Assembly: GCA_005402585.1 (NCBI GenBank)
Contig: BIFP01000051.1
Coordinates: 354,959-418,958, forward strand
Source: Micromonosporaceae bacterium KJ-029
Lineage (GTDB): Bacteria; Actinomycetota; Actinomycetes; Mycobacteriales; Micromonosporaceae
Length of the DNA stretch: 64,000 bases
Reading direction: 5' to 3'
The stretch's first letter is position 1. Each line of letters starts with the position of its first letter. Shown here piece by piece: positions 8,765-16,423 of the stretch. The notes under the pieces were generated by a model. That model was not told the origin of the DNA and searched no databases. It was given only the letters and a program-made list of their open reading frames with translations. The position numbers were made by a program, and so were the translations under genes.

Positions 8765-9727
8765 CTACGGCCGGAGCCCTGGCGACCGGACGACCGGCTG
8801 CCGCAACGCGACCAGACCCGCCGCCAGCCGACACACCTTGGCCGCGTCGGGCAACGACACCCCTCCACTCCACGGCAGCTCAGCCCGCACCTGCGCCGCC
8901 GACAGTCGCGCCCCCAGCAGACCACCCACCAGCGCCGCCACCGTGTCGGTGTCCCCACCGAGCCGCACCGCCGCCAACAGACCAGCCCGCAACGACTCCG
9001 CGCCCCGTACGCAGTGCAGCACGCCGACCACAGTCTCACCAGCGTCCAGGCCGATCCCCGTCCTCGGAGGACACCACCGGCCCGCGACCAGCTCACCCAG
9101 CAGCCCCGCCAGCCGTGACGCGTCCCCACACACCGGCCGCGCGATGTCCACCACCGCCATGGCGCGATCGGTCAGCGTCGCCGCCGAGGCTCCCGCCAAC
9201 GACCACGACGCACAGCCCGCCAGCACACACGCGGCGACCAGCGCCTCCGGCGACCGGTGCGTCGCCCGGGTCAACTCCACCGTCCGCGCCACCAGCAGAT
9301 CCATCTGCTCCGGCGGCACCGACCAGCCAACCGGCAGCGCCCGCATCGGCGCACCATTCGTAGCGCCCTCCCGGTCGTCGGGTACCGCCCCCGTGCGCCG
9401 GAACTGCGCCAGAGCCGCCCTGGTCGACGGGCCCATGCCGGGCACCGGGGGATCGTGGGCCGCCAACCGGGACAGGAACGCCGTGGCATCGGCGCGACCA
9501 GCGGCGTCCACCAGGCAGCGCGCCGCGAGCAGCGTCAGCGCGGTGTCGTCCGACGTCGCCCCGGCCGCCCAGCGCTCACTGGCCCGCGGCGTCTCGATCA
9601 CCTCGTCGCCATCGCCGGTCGGTGGCCGGCCCTCGTACGGCACGCCGAGCGCGTCACCGCACGCGTACGCGGTCAGCGCGCCCGCCACCCGGTCGGCCGG
9701 CGCCAGTACGTCCCCGAAACGCGCCAC
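8765..9727 (-). CDS. ADP-ribosylglycohydrolase (DraG/ARH family)
   Basis: 320 residues. These enzymes remove ADP-ribose from proteins or small molecules using two magnesium ions. The metal-binding motifs are visible: AYACGDALGVPYEG near the N-terminus, AAGATSDDTALTLLAA (about 55-70), and GGDTDTVAALVGGLLGA near residue 275. NGAPMRALPVG is also typical. It is convergent with the sigma operon; the 164-base gap between them has no strong hairpin. No ADP-ribosyltransferase gene is nearby, so the target is unknown. Confidence 0.9.
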   Translation of the reverse strand: MARFGDVLAPADRVAGALTAYACGDALGVPYEGRPPTGDGDEVIETPRASERWAAGATSDDTALTLLAARCLVDAAGRADATAFLSRLAAHDPPVPGMGPSTRAALAQFRRTGAVPDDREGATNGAPMRALPVGWSVPPEQMDLLVARTVELTRATHRSPEALVAACVLAGCASWSLAGASAATLTDRAMAVVDIARPVCGDASRLAGLLGELVAGRWCPPRTGIGLDAGETVVGVLHCVRGAESLRAGLLAAVRLGGDTDTVAALVGGLLGARLSAAQVRAELPWSGGVSLPDAAKVCRLAAGLVALRQPVVRSPGLRP

Positions 9728-9992
9728 AACCGGCAGCCTATAACCGGACGCGGATCGACCAACGACACTTTTCGCACTGGAGTTCGATTGCCGGCGACCA
9801 GGCGAGGGGAGAGGTCGCCGCGACGCGGTGGCTCAGTGCCACCCGAACGTGCGACCCGGCCGTGCGGCCAGTGTGAACAGGCGGGGGAGACCTGCCGCCG
9901 ATCTCACCGGTCCGCCGACCAGCACATCGCACCGATTAGGTTTCCGCGCCGCGCCCGTCTGTATGTGTGAGATCGACTCACGAGAGGCTGGC

Positions 9993-10580
9993 ATGATGCG
10001 GAAACTGACCTTTGGCATGAGTGTGACCCTGGACGGCTACATCGCCGCGCCCGGCGACGACCTCGGCTGGGGTGGGGGTGAGGGACCGGACTCGTCGTCG
10101 AGCGGCGAGCTGTTCCAGTGGTGGTCCGACCGGGTGGGGGCGACGGGCCTGGCGCTGTATGGGCGCAAGCTGTGGGAGGCGATGAGTTCCCACTGGCCGA
10201 CCGCCGACCAGCAGCCGGGCGCCGCACAGGCGGAAATCGAGTACGCCCGCCGCTGGCGGGACATGCCGAAGGTGGTGTTCTCCTCGACGACCAGCACGGT
10301 CGACTGGAACACCCGCCTGGTCACCGGCGACGCGGTCACCGAGATCACCCGGCTCAAGACAGAGGACGCCGGCCCGATGGACATCGGCGGCGCGACGCTC
10401 GCCGGGGCGGCCATGCGGGCCGGGCTGATCGACGAGTACATGCTGGTCACCGTGCCGGTCCTGGTGGGCGGCGGCACGCCGTTCTTCACCGCGCTGGACA
10501 ACTGGGTGAACCTGAACCTCGTGGAGACGCGGACATTTCCCGGCGGCGTCGTGCTGACCCGATACGAGACGAGGCGATGA
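9993..10580 (+). CDS. Dihydrofolate reductase family protein (RibD C-terminal domain type)
   Basis: 195 residues. The protein has the short RibD-C/DHFR-like fold common in actinobacteria: an N-terminal strand KLTFGMSVTLDGYIA, LALYGRKLWEAM, then KVVFSSTT and a DIGGATLAGAAMRAGLIDEYMLVTVPVLVGGGTPFF region that forms the NADPH site. The reduced substrate of these stand-alone proteins is generally unknown. The ATG at 9993 is chosen because GAGAGG lies upstream; the open frame before it encodes no conserved residues. A strong hairpin follows the gene. Confidence 0.88.
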   Translation: MMRKLTFGMSVTLDGYIAAPGDDLGWGGGEGPDSSSSGELFQWWSDRVGATGLALYGRKLWEAMSSHWPTADQQPGAAQAEIEYARRWRDMPKVVFSSTTSTVDWNTRLVTGDAVTEITRLKTEDAGPMDIGGATLAGAAMRAGLIDEYMLVTVPVLVGGGTPFFTALDNWVNLNLVETRTFPGGVVLTRYETRR

Positions 10581-10630
10581 GCACGGGCCAGCTGCTCGGC
10601 TCGTGAGCCCGGGCCGAAATCATCAACTTG

Positions 10631-10653
10631 CCCCGCCGGTAACGCCGGCGGGG
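10631..10653. terminator. Hairpin terminator between convergent genes
   Basis: Arms CCCCGCCGG and CCGGCGGGG flank a TAACG loop, a perfect 9-bp stem. It lies 50 bases after the DHFR-family gene and about 108 bases beyond the stop of the convergent sigma gene. Confidence 0.75.
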
Positions 10654-10760
10654 CGGTGGTGTTCGCGTTGGTGTTCAGCTGGTCGGGGCGCTCATTCCGC
10701 GGTGACCTCGGTGACGCCGGCCCGTGGCGCTGGACTCGTCGACGATGGTGACTTGTCTGA

Positions 10761-11765
10761 TCACAGTGTCGGGGGCAGGTCCAGCCATGGTTTGTCGGTG
10801 GCGTCGAATCCGGTGAGCTCGGCGATCTTCCCGTCGACGATGTGCAGGACCGCGATGTTGAACAACCGGTACTCCGGGTCGTCGGGGGTACGGAGATACA
10901 GCGCGGCGGCAGGCATGCGGTTGACCATCGTGGTGATACAGCGCCAGTCGTCGTAGCCGGGCTGGAAGAGCCCACCGGAGACCCAGCCGTCCACCGCGTC
11001 CTTGGCCGTGATGACCGAGGTGCCCGCCTCGGGCAGCATCACGAAGCGCAGGTCGTCGCGCAGCAGGGACATCAGCCCGTCGAGGTCGTTGCGCTCATGG
11101 GCGTCGATATACAACTTCACCACGCCGCGCTCGTCATTCGACAGCTCGTGGGTGGCGGGTCTCCGCCAGTCGAGGCGGCGGTCGGGCAGCTGCTCGCGCA
11201 TCGTCACACGGGCCCGCTGCAGTGCGCTGGTCACCGATGCGACGGTCAGCTCGAGGGCGTCGGCGGCCTTCGCCGCCGGCCAGCCGAGGACGTCGCGCAG
11301 GATGAACACCGCCCGCTGCCGCGGCGGCAGGTGCTGAACGGCGACGATGAACGCCAGCTCGATCGTTTCCCGCGCCACCACCGATTCCTGCGGGTCCTCG
11401 GGGAGCATCCGGTCGGGGTACGGCTGCAGGTACAGCACCTCGGAGCCGACGTCCGCCAGCTCGGACGGTACGGGTGTACGGTCGTTGCGCTCCAGGAAGT
11501 CGAGGCAGGCGTTCGTCGCGATCCGGTACAGCCAGGTCCGCAGGGCCGCATGGCCCTTGAACGACGCCCGCTTGTTCCACGCTCGCAGGAACGTCTCCTG
11601 CGTCATGTCTTGGGCGTCCTCGTAGTTCGCGAGCATCCGGTAGCAGTGCACTTGAAGCTCACGCCGGTGGCGCTCCGTAATGAGTGCCAACCGCGCCGTG
11701 TCGTCTGAGCGGGCCGCCGCGATGAACGCGGCCTCGTCGGCGCCCAGCAGTCTGGCGTCGGTCAT
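10761..11765 (-). CDS. ECF sigma factor with C-terminal SnoaL-like domain (SigJ/SigG/ECF41-like group)
   Basis: 334 residues, about twice the length of a minimal ECF factor. Region 2 (LITERHRRELQVHCYRMLANYEDAQDMTQETFLRAWN) and region 4 (LPPRQRAVFILRDVLGWPAAKAADALELTVASVTSALQRARVTMR) are followed from about residue 205 by a SnoaL/NTF2-like domain (VKLYIDAHERNDLDGLMSLL...). In related groups this tail modulates sigma activity instead of a separate anti-sigma factor. The ATG at 11765 is preferred because AAGGA lies nine bases upstream; a nearer ATG at 11771 and a GTG at 11783 are possible. No coupled anti-sigma gene is present. Confidence 0.92.
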   Translation of the reverse strand: MTDARLLGADEAAFIAAARSDDTARLALITERHRRELQVHCYRMLANYEDAQDMTQETFLRAWNKRASFKGHAALRTWLYRIATNACLDFLERNDRTPVPSELADVGSEVLYLQPYPDRMLPEDPQESVVARETIELAFIVAVQHLPPRQRAVFILRDVLGWPAAKAADALELTVASVTSALQRARVTMREQLPDRRLDWRRPATHELSNDERGVVKLYIDAHERNDLDGLMSLLRDDLRFVMLPEAGTSVITAKDAVDGWVSGGLFQPGYDDWRCITTMVNRMPAAALYLRTPDDPEYRLFNIAVLHIVDGKIAELTGFDATDKPWLDLPPTL

Positions 11766-11908
11766 GGTCATCAATCCTTCCACCGGTGCGAGAGGCTAAC
11801 AGAACTGACGACGTGATGGAGGATTTCTGATCGGCGAAGCCACTGACCGCCGGGCCGTTCACCAAGCCGAATGCGCTGGCTCAGGTCCCACTCCCACGCT
11901 GGATCCAC

Positions 11909-11936
11909 AGATTCGATAATTGACATTATGTCAAGT
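11909..11936. other. dif: dif-like XerC/XerD recombination site
   Basis: A 28-bp site has the layout of a chromosome-dimer resolution site: left arm AGATTCGATAA, 6-base centre TTGACA, right arm TTATGTCAAGT. The right arm differs from the E. coli XerD arm (TTATGTTAAAT) at only two positions. The left arm ends in ATAA, as XerC arms do. From memory, actinobacterial dif sites end in the same right arm. TTGACAT/ATGTCAA inside it is also a perfect 7-bp inverted repeat. It lies in the gap between the sigma and lipoprotein genes, 1 kb from a tyrosine recombinase gene. Function is inferred from sequence alone. Confidence 0.6.
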
Positions 11937-11986
11937 TGGCGGCCGTCGGCATCCCCTCTCAGCACCGGCTCGGACCGGCGCCACAG

Positions 11987-12856
11987 TCAGCGCGTCGCGG
12001 CGCCTTTCAGGTACGACAACAGTTGAGGGTCGACATCACCCGGCTGGAGGACCTCGCCGGCGGACGGAGGCTCGATCCGCAGCGACTTACCGAACGAGTG
12101 GTAGACGATCTGCCATCTGCCGGCGTCCCGTCGTGTCTGATCGAAGAAGATGGTCAGGTTGGTAATGCGGCCCTGAGGGTCGAGGGTGACGGTGAACGGC
12201 ACGCTCAGGTCTGTCGTCGGTGCGCTCCTGCCCAGCTCGGCAAAGACGTAAGGGTGCCGGTGCAGATCGAGTGTGCCGCTGACGACCCGCTCGGTGACGA
12301 GGCGCGGCTCGACCACCGTTCTGACGAGTTCCTGCAGGTCCTTGGTTGCCTGGGTGCCGTCGAAGAACGAGTTGTCGCCGTCAAGTAGAGCGGTCGGATC
12401 GGCTGGAAGCCACCCCTTGGGCGGCTCTCCGAAACCAAAGAACCGGATCCAGCTTTCCTTGTCTACAGTCCTCATCTCGATCCACTGAATGTGCCCGGGC
12501 TGACGGATGGGCAGGCGGATCGTCATGTTGCTGCGTCGTAGCGCCGGATCGATCTCCATTTCGAGAGTCGTCCAGGCGCGCGATTCGTCCTCGCGCGGCA
12601 CGCTCAATCGCATGACGAAGGTGTCCTGACTGACCTTCTCCGCGCCCAGACGCAACCGCGTCATCAGGTCTTCCGCCGTCGCGGTGGCCGACGGACTCGG
12701 AGCTGATGGCTGTGGCGGGTCACCGGCGCAACCACTCGCAACGGCCAGCACGACAGCAGCGGCGATGGTGCCGAACCTACGAAGCACGGCAGCAACGTAC
12801 TGCAACCCGCACCGGCCGCCGAATCCTTCGGTGCGATCGAGACGCACGCCGTTCAC
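11987..12856 (-). CDS. Probable lipoprotein, unknown function
   Basis: 289 residues. A signal peptide (RRFGTIAAAVVLAVASGC) ends in a lipobox with Cys43 as the predicted lipidated residue, so the protein should sit on the outer face of the membrane. The mature part starts with a Pro/Ser/Thr linker and continues as a strand-rich domain of about 230 residues, reminiscent in length and pattern of LppX/LolA-like lipoproteins, though no diagnostic motif is seen. The GTG at 12856 has AGGGGG upstream; a GTG at 12787 would give a shorter, more ordinary signal peptide. Visibly less GC-rich than its surroundings. Its start region is shared with the divergent recombinase. Confidence 0.75.
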   Translation of the reverse strand: MNGVRLDRTEGFGGRCGLQYVAAVLRRFGTIAAAVVLAVASGCAGDPPQPSAPSPSATATAEDLMTRLRLGAEKVSQDTFVMRLSVPREDESRAWTTLEMEIDPALRRSNMTIRLPIRQPGHIQWIEMRTVDKESWIRFFGFGEPPKGWLPADPTALLDGDNSFFDGTQATKDLQELVRTVVEPRLVTERVVSGTLDLHRHPYVFAELGRSAPTTDLSVPFTVTLDPQGRITNLTIFFDQTRRDAGRWQIVYHSFGKSLRIEPPSAGEVLQPGDVDPQLLSYLKGAATR

Positions 12857-12881
12857 TCGCTCCCCCTCTCTCGCCTATAAC
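12852..12881 (+). promoter_or_regulatory. Candidate promoter of the tyrosine recombinase gene
   Basis: TTCACT (12852-12857) and TATAAC (12876-12881) are spaced 18 bases and would place the transcription start near 12888, the edge of the inverted repeat that overlaps the start codon. The assignment is by resemblance only. Confidence 0.4.
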
Positions 12882-12887
12882 ATGAAA

Positions 12888-12915
12888 ATCATGCATAATA
12901 TGCCTTATGCATGAC
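12888..12915. repeat. dif-like inverted repeat overlapping the recombinase start codon
   Basis: A perfect 10-bp inverted repeat (TCATGCATAA at 12889-12898 and TTATGCATGA at 12905-12914) has a 6-base centre TATGCC. The 11-6-11 spacing and the ATAA/TTATG inner ends match Xer recombination sites; the left arm shares GCATAA with the E. coli XerC arm. The recombinase ATG (12907) lies inside the right arm. It may be the enzyme's own core site, an autoregulatory operator, or both. Confidence 0.6.
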
Positions 12916-13908
12916 AAATCGGATAAAGCGGTTGTCGAGCTGATCGAGGAGTTTTTGACCGCGCGGGCCACTCGCAAGCCTTCCCCACACACCCAGGCGG
13001 CGTACCGGCGGGATCTGACCGCGGTCGCCGCGCTCGCCGCGGAGCTGGCCACCCCTCCCCTCCCCCTCGACCGCCTCCGGGTCGGCGCGCTCTCCCCCAG
13101 CCTGATGCGGGCGGCGTTCGCCCGGTTCGCCGCCGACCGGGCCGCTGCCTCCGTCGGGCGCGCATGGTCCACCTGGAACGGCTTTTTCACCTTCCTGGTG
13201 GTCGAGCAGGTGGTGCCAGGTAATCCGATGCCGGCGGTGGGTCGGCCCCGGTCCCCGCTCCCCCAGCCCAAGCCGCTGCGCGGCGAGGACACCCCGGAGC
13301 GGTTGCTCATTTCTGCCGCGCGTGCCGAGGGATGGCAGCGTGACCCGTGGCCGGAGCGGGACGTGGCGGTGCTGGCCCTGGCGCTGTGTGCGGGGCTGCG
13401 GTTGTCGGAGTTGCTGGCGCTGCGGGTCGGTTCGCTGGCGGGTCGGGCCGGCGAGCGGCGGCTGGAGGTGGCGGGCAAGGGTGGGCGTCCCCGGGTGTTG
13501 CCGGTGGAGCCGGATCTGGACGCGGTGTTGGCGGACTATCTGGACAGTCGGGTCCGCCGGTTCGGTTCGCGTTCGGTGCGGCCGGATTCACCGTTGTTGG
13601 TGGACCGGCGGGGTGAGCCGCTGCGCCGGGGTGGGTTGCAGTATCTGGTGGAGTCCTGCTACCGGCGGGCCGGGATCGGTGACCGGGTGCCGCGTGGGGC
13701 GCGGTTGCATGCGCTGCGGCACACGTTCGCGACCCGGTTGGCGGAGGACGGTGCGGGGGCGGCGGAGATCATGCGGTTGTTGGGGCATGCATCGTTGGCG
13801 TCGTCGCAGACGTACATCGAGGTGACCGCGGGGCAGCAGCGGGAGGCGGTGCGGGCGAACCGCACGAACCGGGCGTTGGCGGGGTTGGCGCGGGGGCAGG
13901 GCGACTGA
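12907..13908 (+). CDS. Tyrosine recombinase/integrase, Xer-like
   Basis: 333 residues. An N-terminal SAM-like core-binding domain (about 8-105, with PSPHTQAAYRRDL) is followed by the catalytic domain. All active-site residues are visible: Arg165 (CAGLRLSEL), Lys191 (GKGGRPR), His268 and Arg271 (HALRHTFATRL), His294 (LLGHASLASSQ) and the nucleophile Tyr303 (TYIEV). It is somewhat longer than XerC/XerD. No excisionase, attachment tRNA or other mobile-element gene is adjacent. The ATG at 12907 has no ribosome binding site and lies inside an inverted repeat, so the transcript may be nearly leaderless. A chromosomal Xer role or an autonomous single-recombinase system are both possible. Confidence 0.9.
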   Translation: MHDKSDKAVVELIEEFLTARATRKPSPHTQAAYRRDLTAVAALAAELATPPLPLDRLRVGALSPSLMRAAFARFAADRAAASVGRAWSTWNGFFTFLVVEQVVPGNPMPAVGRPRSPLPQPKPLRGEDTPERLLISAARAEGWQRDPWPERDVAVLALALCAGLRLSELLALRVGSLAGRAGERRLEVAGKGGRPRVLPVEPDLDAVLADYLDSRVRRFGSRSVRPDSPLLVDRRGEPLRRGGLQYLVESCYRRAGIGDRVPRGARLHALRHTFATRLAEDGAGAAEIMRLLGHASLASSQTYIEVTAGQQREAVRANRTNRALAGLARGQGD

Positions 13909-13977
13909 GCGGCTGCGGTGCACCGGCCGACGATCGGCGCGTTGGAGGTCGGTTCGGGCCCTGCTCGCCGTGCCGGA

Positions 13978-14583
13978 TCATCGCGTGGATTTCGTCTCGT
14001 TCGCTCCGGGGGTTCGCGGCCGGTTCTGGGCGGTGAGGATCGCCGGTAGGACGGTGGCGATCGCGGTGGTGGGGTCGAAGTTGGGGTCGGGGTTTGCGAG
14101 TTGGTTGTTGAGTAGGCCGTCGACGAGGGCGAGGAGTAGTCGTAGGGCGGTGGCCGGGTGGCGGGCGCCGAGGGCGGCGAGCAGGGGTGTGGCCCAGGCG
14201 GCGAGGTCCTGTTGGCGGTGGGCGATCTGCTGCTGGAGGGCGGGTTGGTGGGCGGCTTCGGCGAAGATGGCGAGCCGGGCGAGGGTGAGGGTCCGGCGGG
14301 TGGTGGTGAGGTCGTGGACGAGGGCGCCGAGGGCGGTGGCGAGGGCGTCGGGGTCGATGTGGTCGAGGTTGCCGGCGAGGTGGTTCCAGCCGGTGGTCTC
14401 CAGGTCGAGGATGCGGGTGAGGACGCCGGCGAGGAGGGTTTCCCGGGTGCGGTAGCGGTTGGAGGTGGAGCCGGTGGGCAGGCCGGCCTGGTCGTCGACG
14501 GCGCGGTGGGTGAGGTGGCGGGTGCCGCGGGTGCCGAGGACGGTGATGGCGGCGTCGAGGAGTTGTTGTTGGCGGGCGTCCAC
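13978..14583 (-). CDS. TetR-family transcriptional regulator
   Basis: 201 residues. The N-terminal helix-turn-helix is clear: RQQQLLDAAITVLGTRGTRHLTHRAVDDQAGLPTGSTSNRYRTRETLLAGVL (about 4-55). The C-terminal ligand domain is Ala/Leu/His-rich and not assignable. It is divergently arranged with an FAD monooxygenase gene, with two matching inverted repeats between them, so it very probably represses that gene and itself. The GTG start at 14583 is only 8 bases from the first operator. The top strand here is strongly G-rich although the gene is on the minus strand. Confidence 0.92.
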   Translation of the reverse strand: MDARQQQLLDAAITVLGTRGTRHLTHRAVDDQAGLPTGSTSNRYRTRETLLAGVLTRILDLETTGWNHLAGNLDHIDPDALATALGALVHDLTTTRRTLTLARLAIFAEAAHQPALQQQIAHRQQDLAAWATPLLAALGARHPATALRLLLALVDGLLNNQLANPDPNFDPTTAIATVLPAILTAQNRPRTPGANETKSTR

Positions 14584-14590
14584 GAGGTGA

Positions 14591-14626
14591 CACTACAGCA
14601 GTAGTGCCTGCAACTACATGTGTAGT
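14591..14626. promoter_or_regulatory. Twin TetR operators between the regulator and the monooxygenase
   Basis: Two sites of form ACTAC-N4-GTAGT occur at 14592-14605 (centre AGCA; the repeat extends to CACTAC/GTAGTG) and 14613-14626 (centre ATGT). Their centres are 21 bp apart, two helical turns, so two dimers would bind the same DNA face. The second site abuts a TACGGT box at 14626-14631 that precedes the monooxygenase ATG by six bases. Confidence 0.75.
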
Positions 14627-14637
14627 ACGGTCGGGTG

Positions 14638-15699
14638 ATGCGAGGATCAGCGGCCGTCATCGGGGGCGGCGTCGGTGGGTTGGCCGTGGCGAACGGACTG
14701 CTGCGGGCCGGGTGGACGGTGACGGTGTTCGAGCGGGCCGCGGGGCTGCCCGAGACGGGCACCGGGCTGGGGATCTGGCCGTCGGCGTTGCGGGCGCTGG
14801 ACCGCCTGGGGGTGGGTCCGGTCGCGCGGGAACGGGGGCGCGCGCAGCCGGACGGGGCGATGCGCCGGCCGGACGGTTCGGTGATCGCCACGTTGGACGT
14901 GGGGCGGATCCGGCGGCGGCACGGTGAGGGGGTGCTGCTGCTGTCGCGTCCGGCGTTGCTGGGGTTGCTGGCGGAGGCGCTGCCGGCGGGCACGGTACGG
15001 TTCGGTTCCGCGGTGGCGGATCCGGCGGCGTTGGCCGACGGGTACGACGTGGTGGTGGGTGCGGACGGGATCCGTAGCGCGACCCGGGCGGGCATGTTCG
15101 GTGAGCGGTTTCCGCTGCGGTATGCGGGGGTGACGGCGTGGCGGGGCACAGTGCCGCTGGAGGTGCCGGCGGGTGGCGAGACCTGGGGGCGGGGCCGCAA
15201 GTTCGGGGTGACGCCGCAGGCGCCGGGGGTGACGAACTGGTACGCGGCGGTGGCCGCGCCGCAGGGGTACCGGCCGCCGGAGGGTGACCTGGCGGCGTTG
15301 CGGCGCTGGTTCGGGGACTGGCACGATCCGCTGCCGGCGGTGCTGGGTCGGATCGACCCGGCGGCTCTGCTGCATCACGACGTGCATTTCCTCCCGCCGT
15401 TGCCGACGTACGTGCGGGGGCGCTGGGTGTTGTTGGGTGACGCGGCGCATGCGATGACGCCGGACCTGGGTCAGGGTGCCTGTCAGGCGTTGATCGACGC
15501 GGTGGCGTTGTCGGAGGCGTTGGCGGCGGAGTCGGATGTGCCGTCGGCGTTGGCCCGGTACGACGGTCTGCGGCGCGGGCCGACGCAGCGGATGGCGGCG
15601 ATGGCGGTGCGGGCGGGCCGGTTGGCGCAGGTGCGGCGGTTCACCGGGGTGCGGGACACGGCGCTGCGGTTGGCGTTGGCCTTCGGCCCCCCGGGGTGA
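14638..15699 (+). CDS. FAD-dependent monooxygenase (PHBH/UbiH-like)
   Basis: 353 residues. The Rossmann motif IGGGVGGLAVANGL lies at the N-terminus, the DG motif in DVVVGADGIRSATR (about 140), and the GD motif in LLGDAAHAMTPDLGQGACQALIDA (about 280). These three motifs define the aromatic-hydroxylase flavoprotein group. Such enzymes hydroxylate aromatic or drug-like substrates with NAD(P)H and oxygen; some inactivate antibiotics. The arrangement with a divergent TetR repressor suggests induction by its substrate. The ATG at 14638 fits a leaderless transcript from the TACGGT box; an overlapping GTG at 14635 is an alternative. Confidence 0.9.
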   Translation: MRGSAAVIGGGVGGLAVANGLLRAGWTVTVFERAAGLPETGTGLGIWPSALRALDRLGVGPVARERGRAQPDGAMRRPDGSVIATLDVGRIRRRHGEGVLLLSRPALLGLLAEALPAGTVRFGSAVADPAALADGYDVVVGADGIRSATRAGMFGERFPLRYAGVTAWRGTVPLEVPAGGETWGRGRKFGVTPQAPGVTNWYAAVAAPQGYRPPEGDLAALRRWFGDWHDPLPAVLGRIDPAALLHHDVHFLPPLPTYVRGRWVLLGDAAHAMTPDLGQGACQALIDAVALSEALAAESDVPSALARYDGLRRGPTQRMAAMAVRAGRLAQVRRFTGVRDTALRLALAFGPPG

Positions 15700-15764
15700 G
15701 GGCGGGCTCCGCGGCCCCCGCGCTACTGGTCGTCCCGGAGGGCCGGTCGGCACTCGGGGTGGTG

Positions 15765-16220
15765 TCAGCTCACGGCCTTCTTGACGAGGGTGGTGATTGC
15801 CTCTTCGGCTTTGTCGCTCAGCTCGGTCACGGCGTAGGACGTGGGCCACAGTCCGCTGTCGTCGTCGAGGTTCGCGGCGGTGGTGAAGCCGAAGGTCGAG
15901 TAACGCTCTTTGTCGACGTGACCGCTACGGAAGAAGCACACGACCTTCCCTTTCCTGGCGTAGGCCGGTTGTCCGTACCACAGTTTCGGCGACAACTGCG
16001 GGGCGTTGGTGGTGACGATGGCGTGGATGCGTTCGGCCACCGCGCGGTCCGGTGCTTCCATCTCCGCGATCTTCGACAGCACGTCGAGTTCCTCGGCGGC
16101 CGCCTTGTTGCCGCGACCGCGGTTCGCCTCCTTCTTCAATTCCGCGGCACGCTCCTTGATGGCGGCACGTTCTTGCGTGGAGAAGCCGTCCGTGCTGTTC
16201 GTGCGGGGATTCGCGCTCAT
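15765..16220 (-). CDS. DUF1801 / YdhG-like protein
   Basis: 151 residues. The C-terminal 110 residues match the DUF1801 (YdhG/iron-chaperone-like) fold: LWYGQPAYARKGKVVCFF, a set of short strands, and TELSDKAEEAITTLVKKAVS at the end. The N-terminal 40 residues are a charged helix (TQERAAIKERAAELKKEANRGRG). The biochemical role of the family is not established. The ATG at 16220 is chosen because AGGAGAG lies eight bases before it; the open frame upstream encodes no conserved residues. Base composition is less G-rich on the top strand than the genes on either side. Confidence 0.85.
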   Translation of the reverse strand: MSANPRTNSTDGFSTQERAAIKERAAELKKEANRGRGNKAAAEELDVLSKIAEMEAPDRAVAERIHAIVTTNAPQLSPKLWYGQPAYARKGKVVCFFRSGHVDKERYSTFGFTTAANLDDDSGLWPTSYAVTELSDKAEEAITTLVKKAVS

Positions 16221-16423
16221 CGCTGTCGCTCTCCTGGTCGTAATCGTGGGAACTGTTTCGGACGCTAGCCGTGCTGGGAGCCCTGGCGCTTCTCGATTCC
16301 TGATCGATGCTCGCCCCGTGCTCCGGGGCATGCTTCGCACCTGTCGGTCAACATCGGAACGGTGGTCAGACAGGTCAGGAATCAAGAAGGCCGCGCCGGG
16401 TTGTTCTGCCTAGCCTGACGGGC

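Noticed and set aside
11771..11965. 64-residue open frame in the minus direction across the dif-like site
   Set aside because: It overlaps the start of the sigma factor gene, has no recognisable residues, and is better explained by the site itself.
11909..12915. IMEX-type element excisable by recombination between the two dif-like sites
   Set aside because: The 6-base centres differ completely, whereas Xer recombination needs matching centres. A past event cannot be excluded, but current excision is unlikely.
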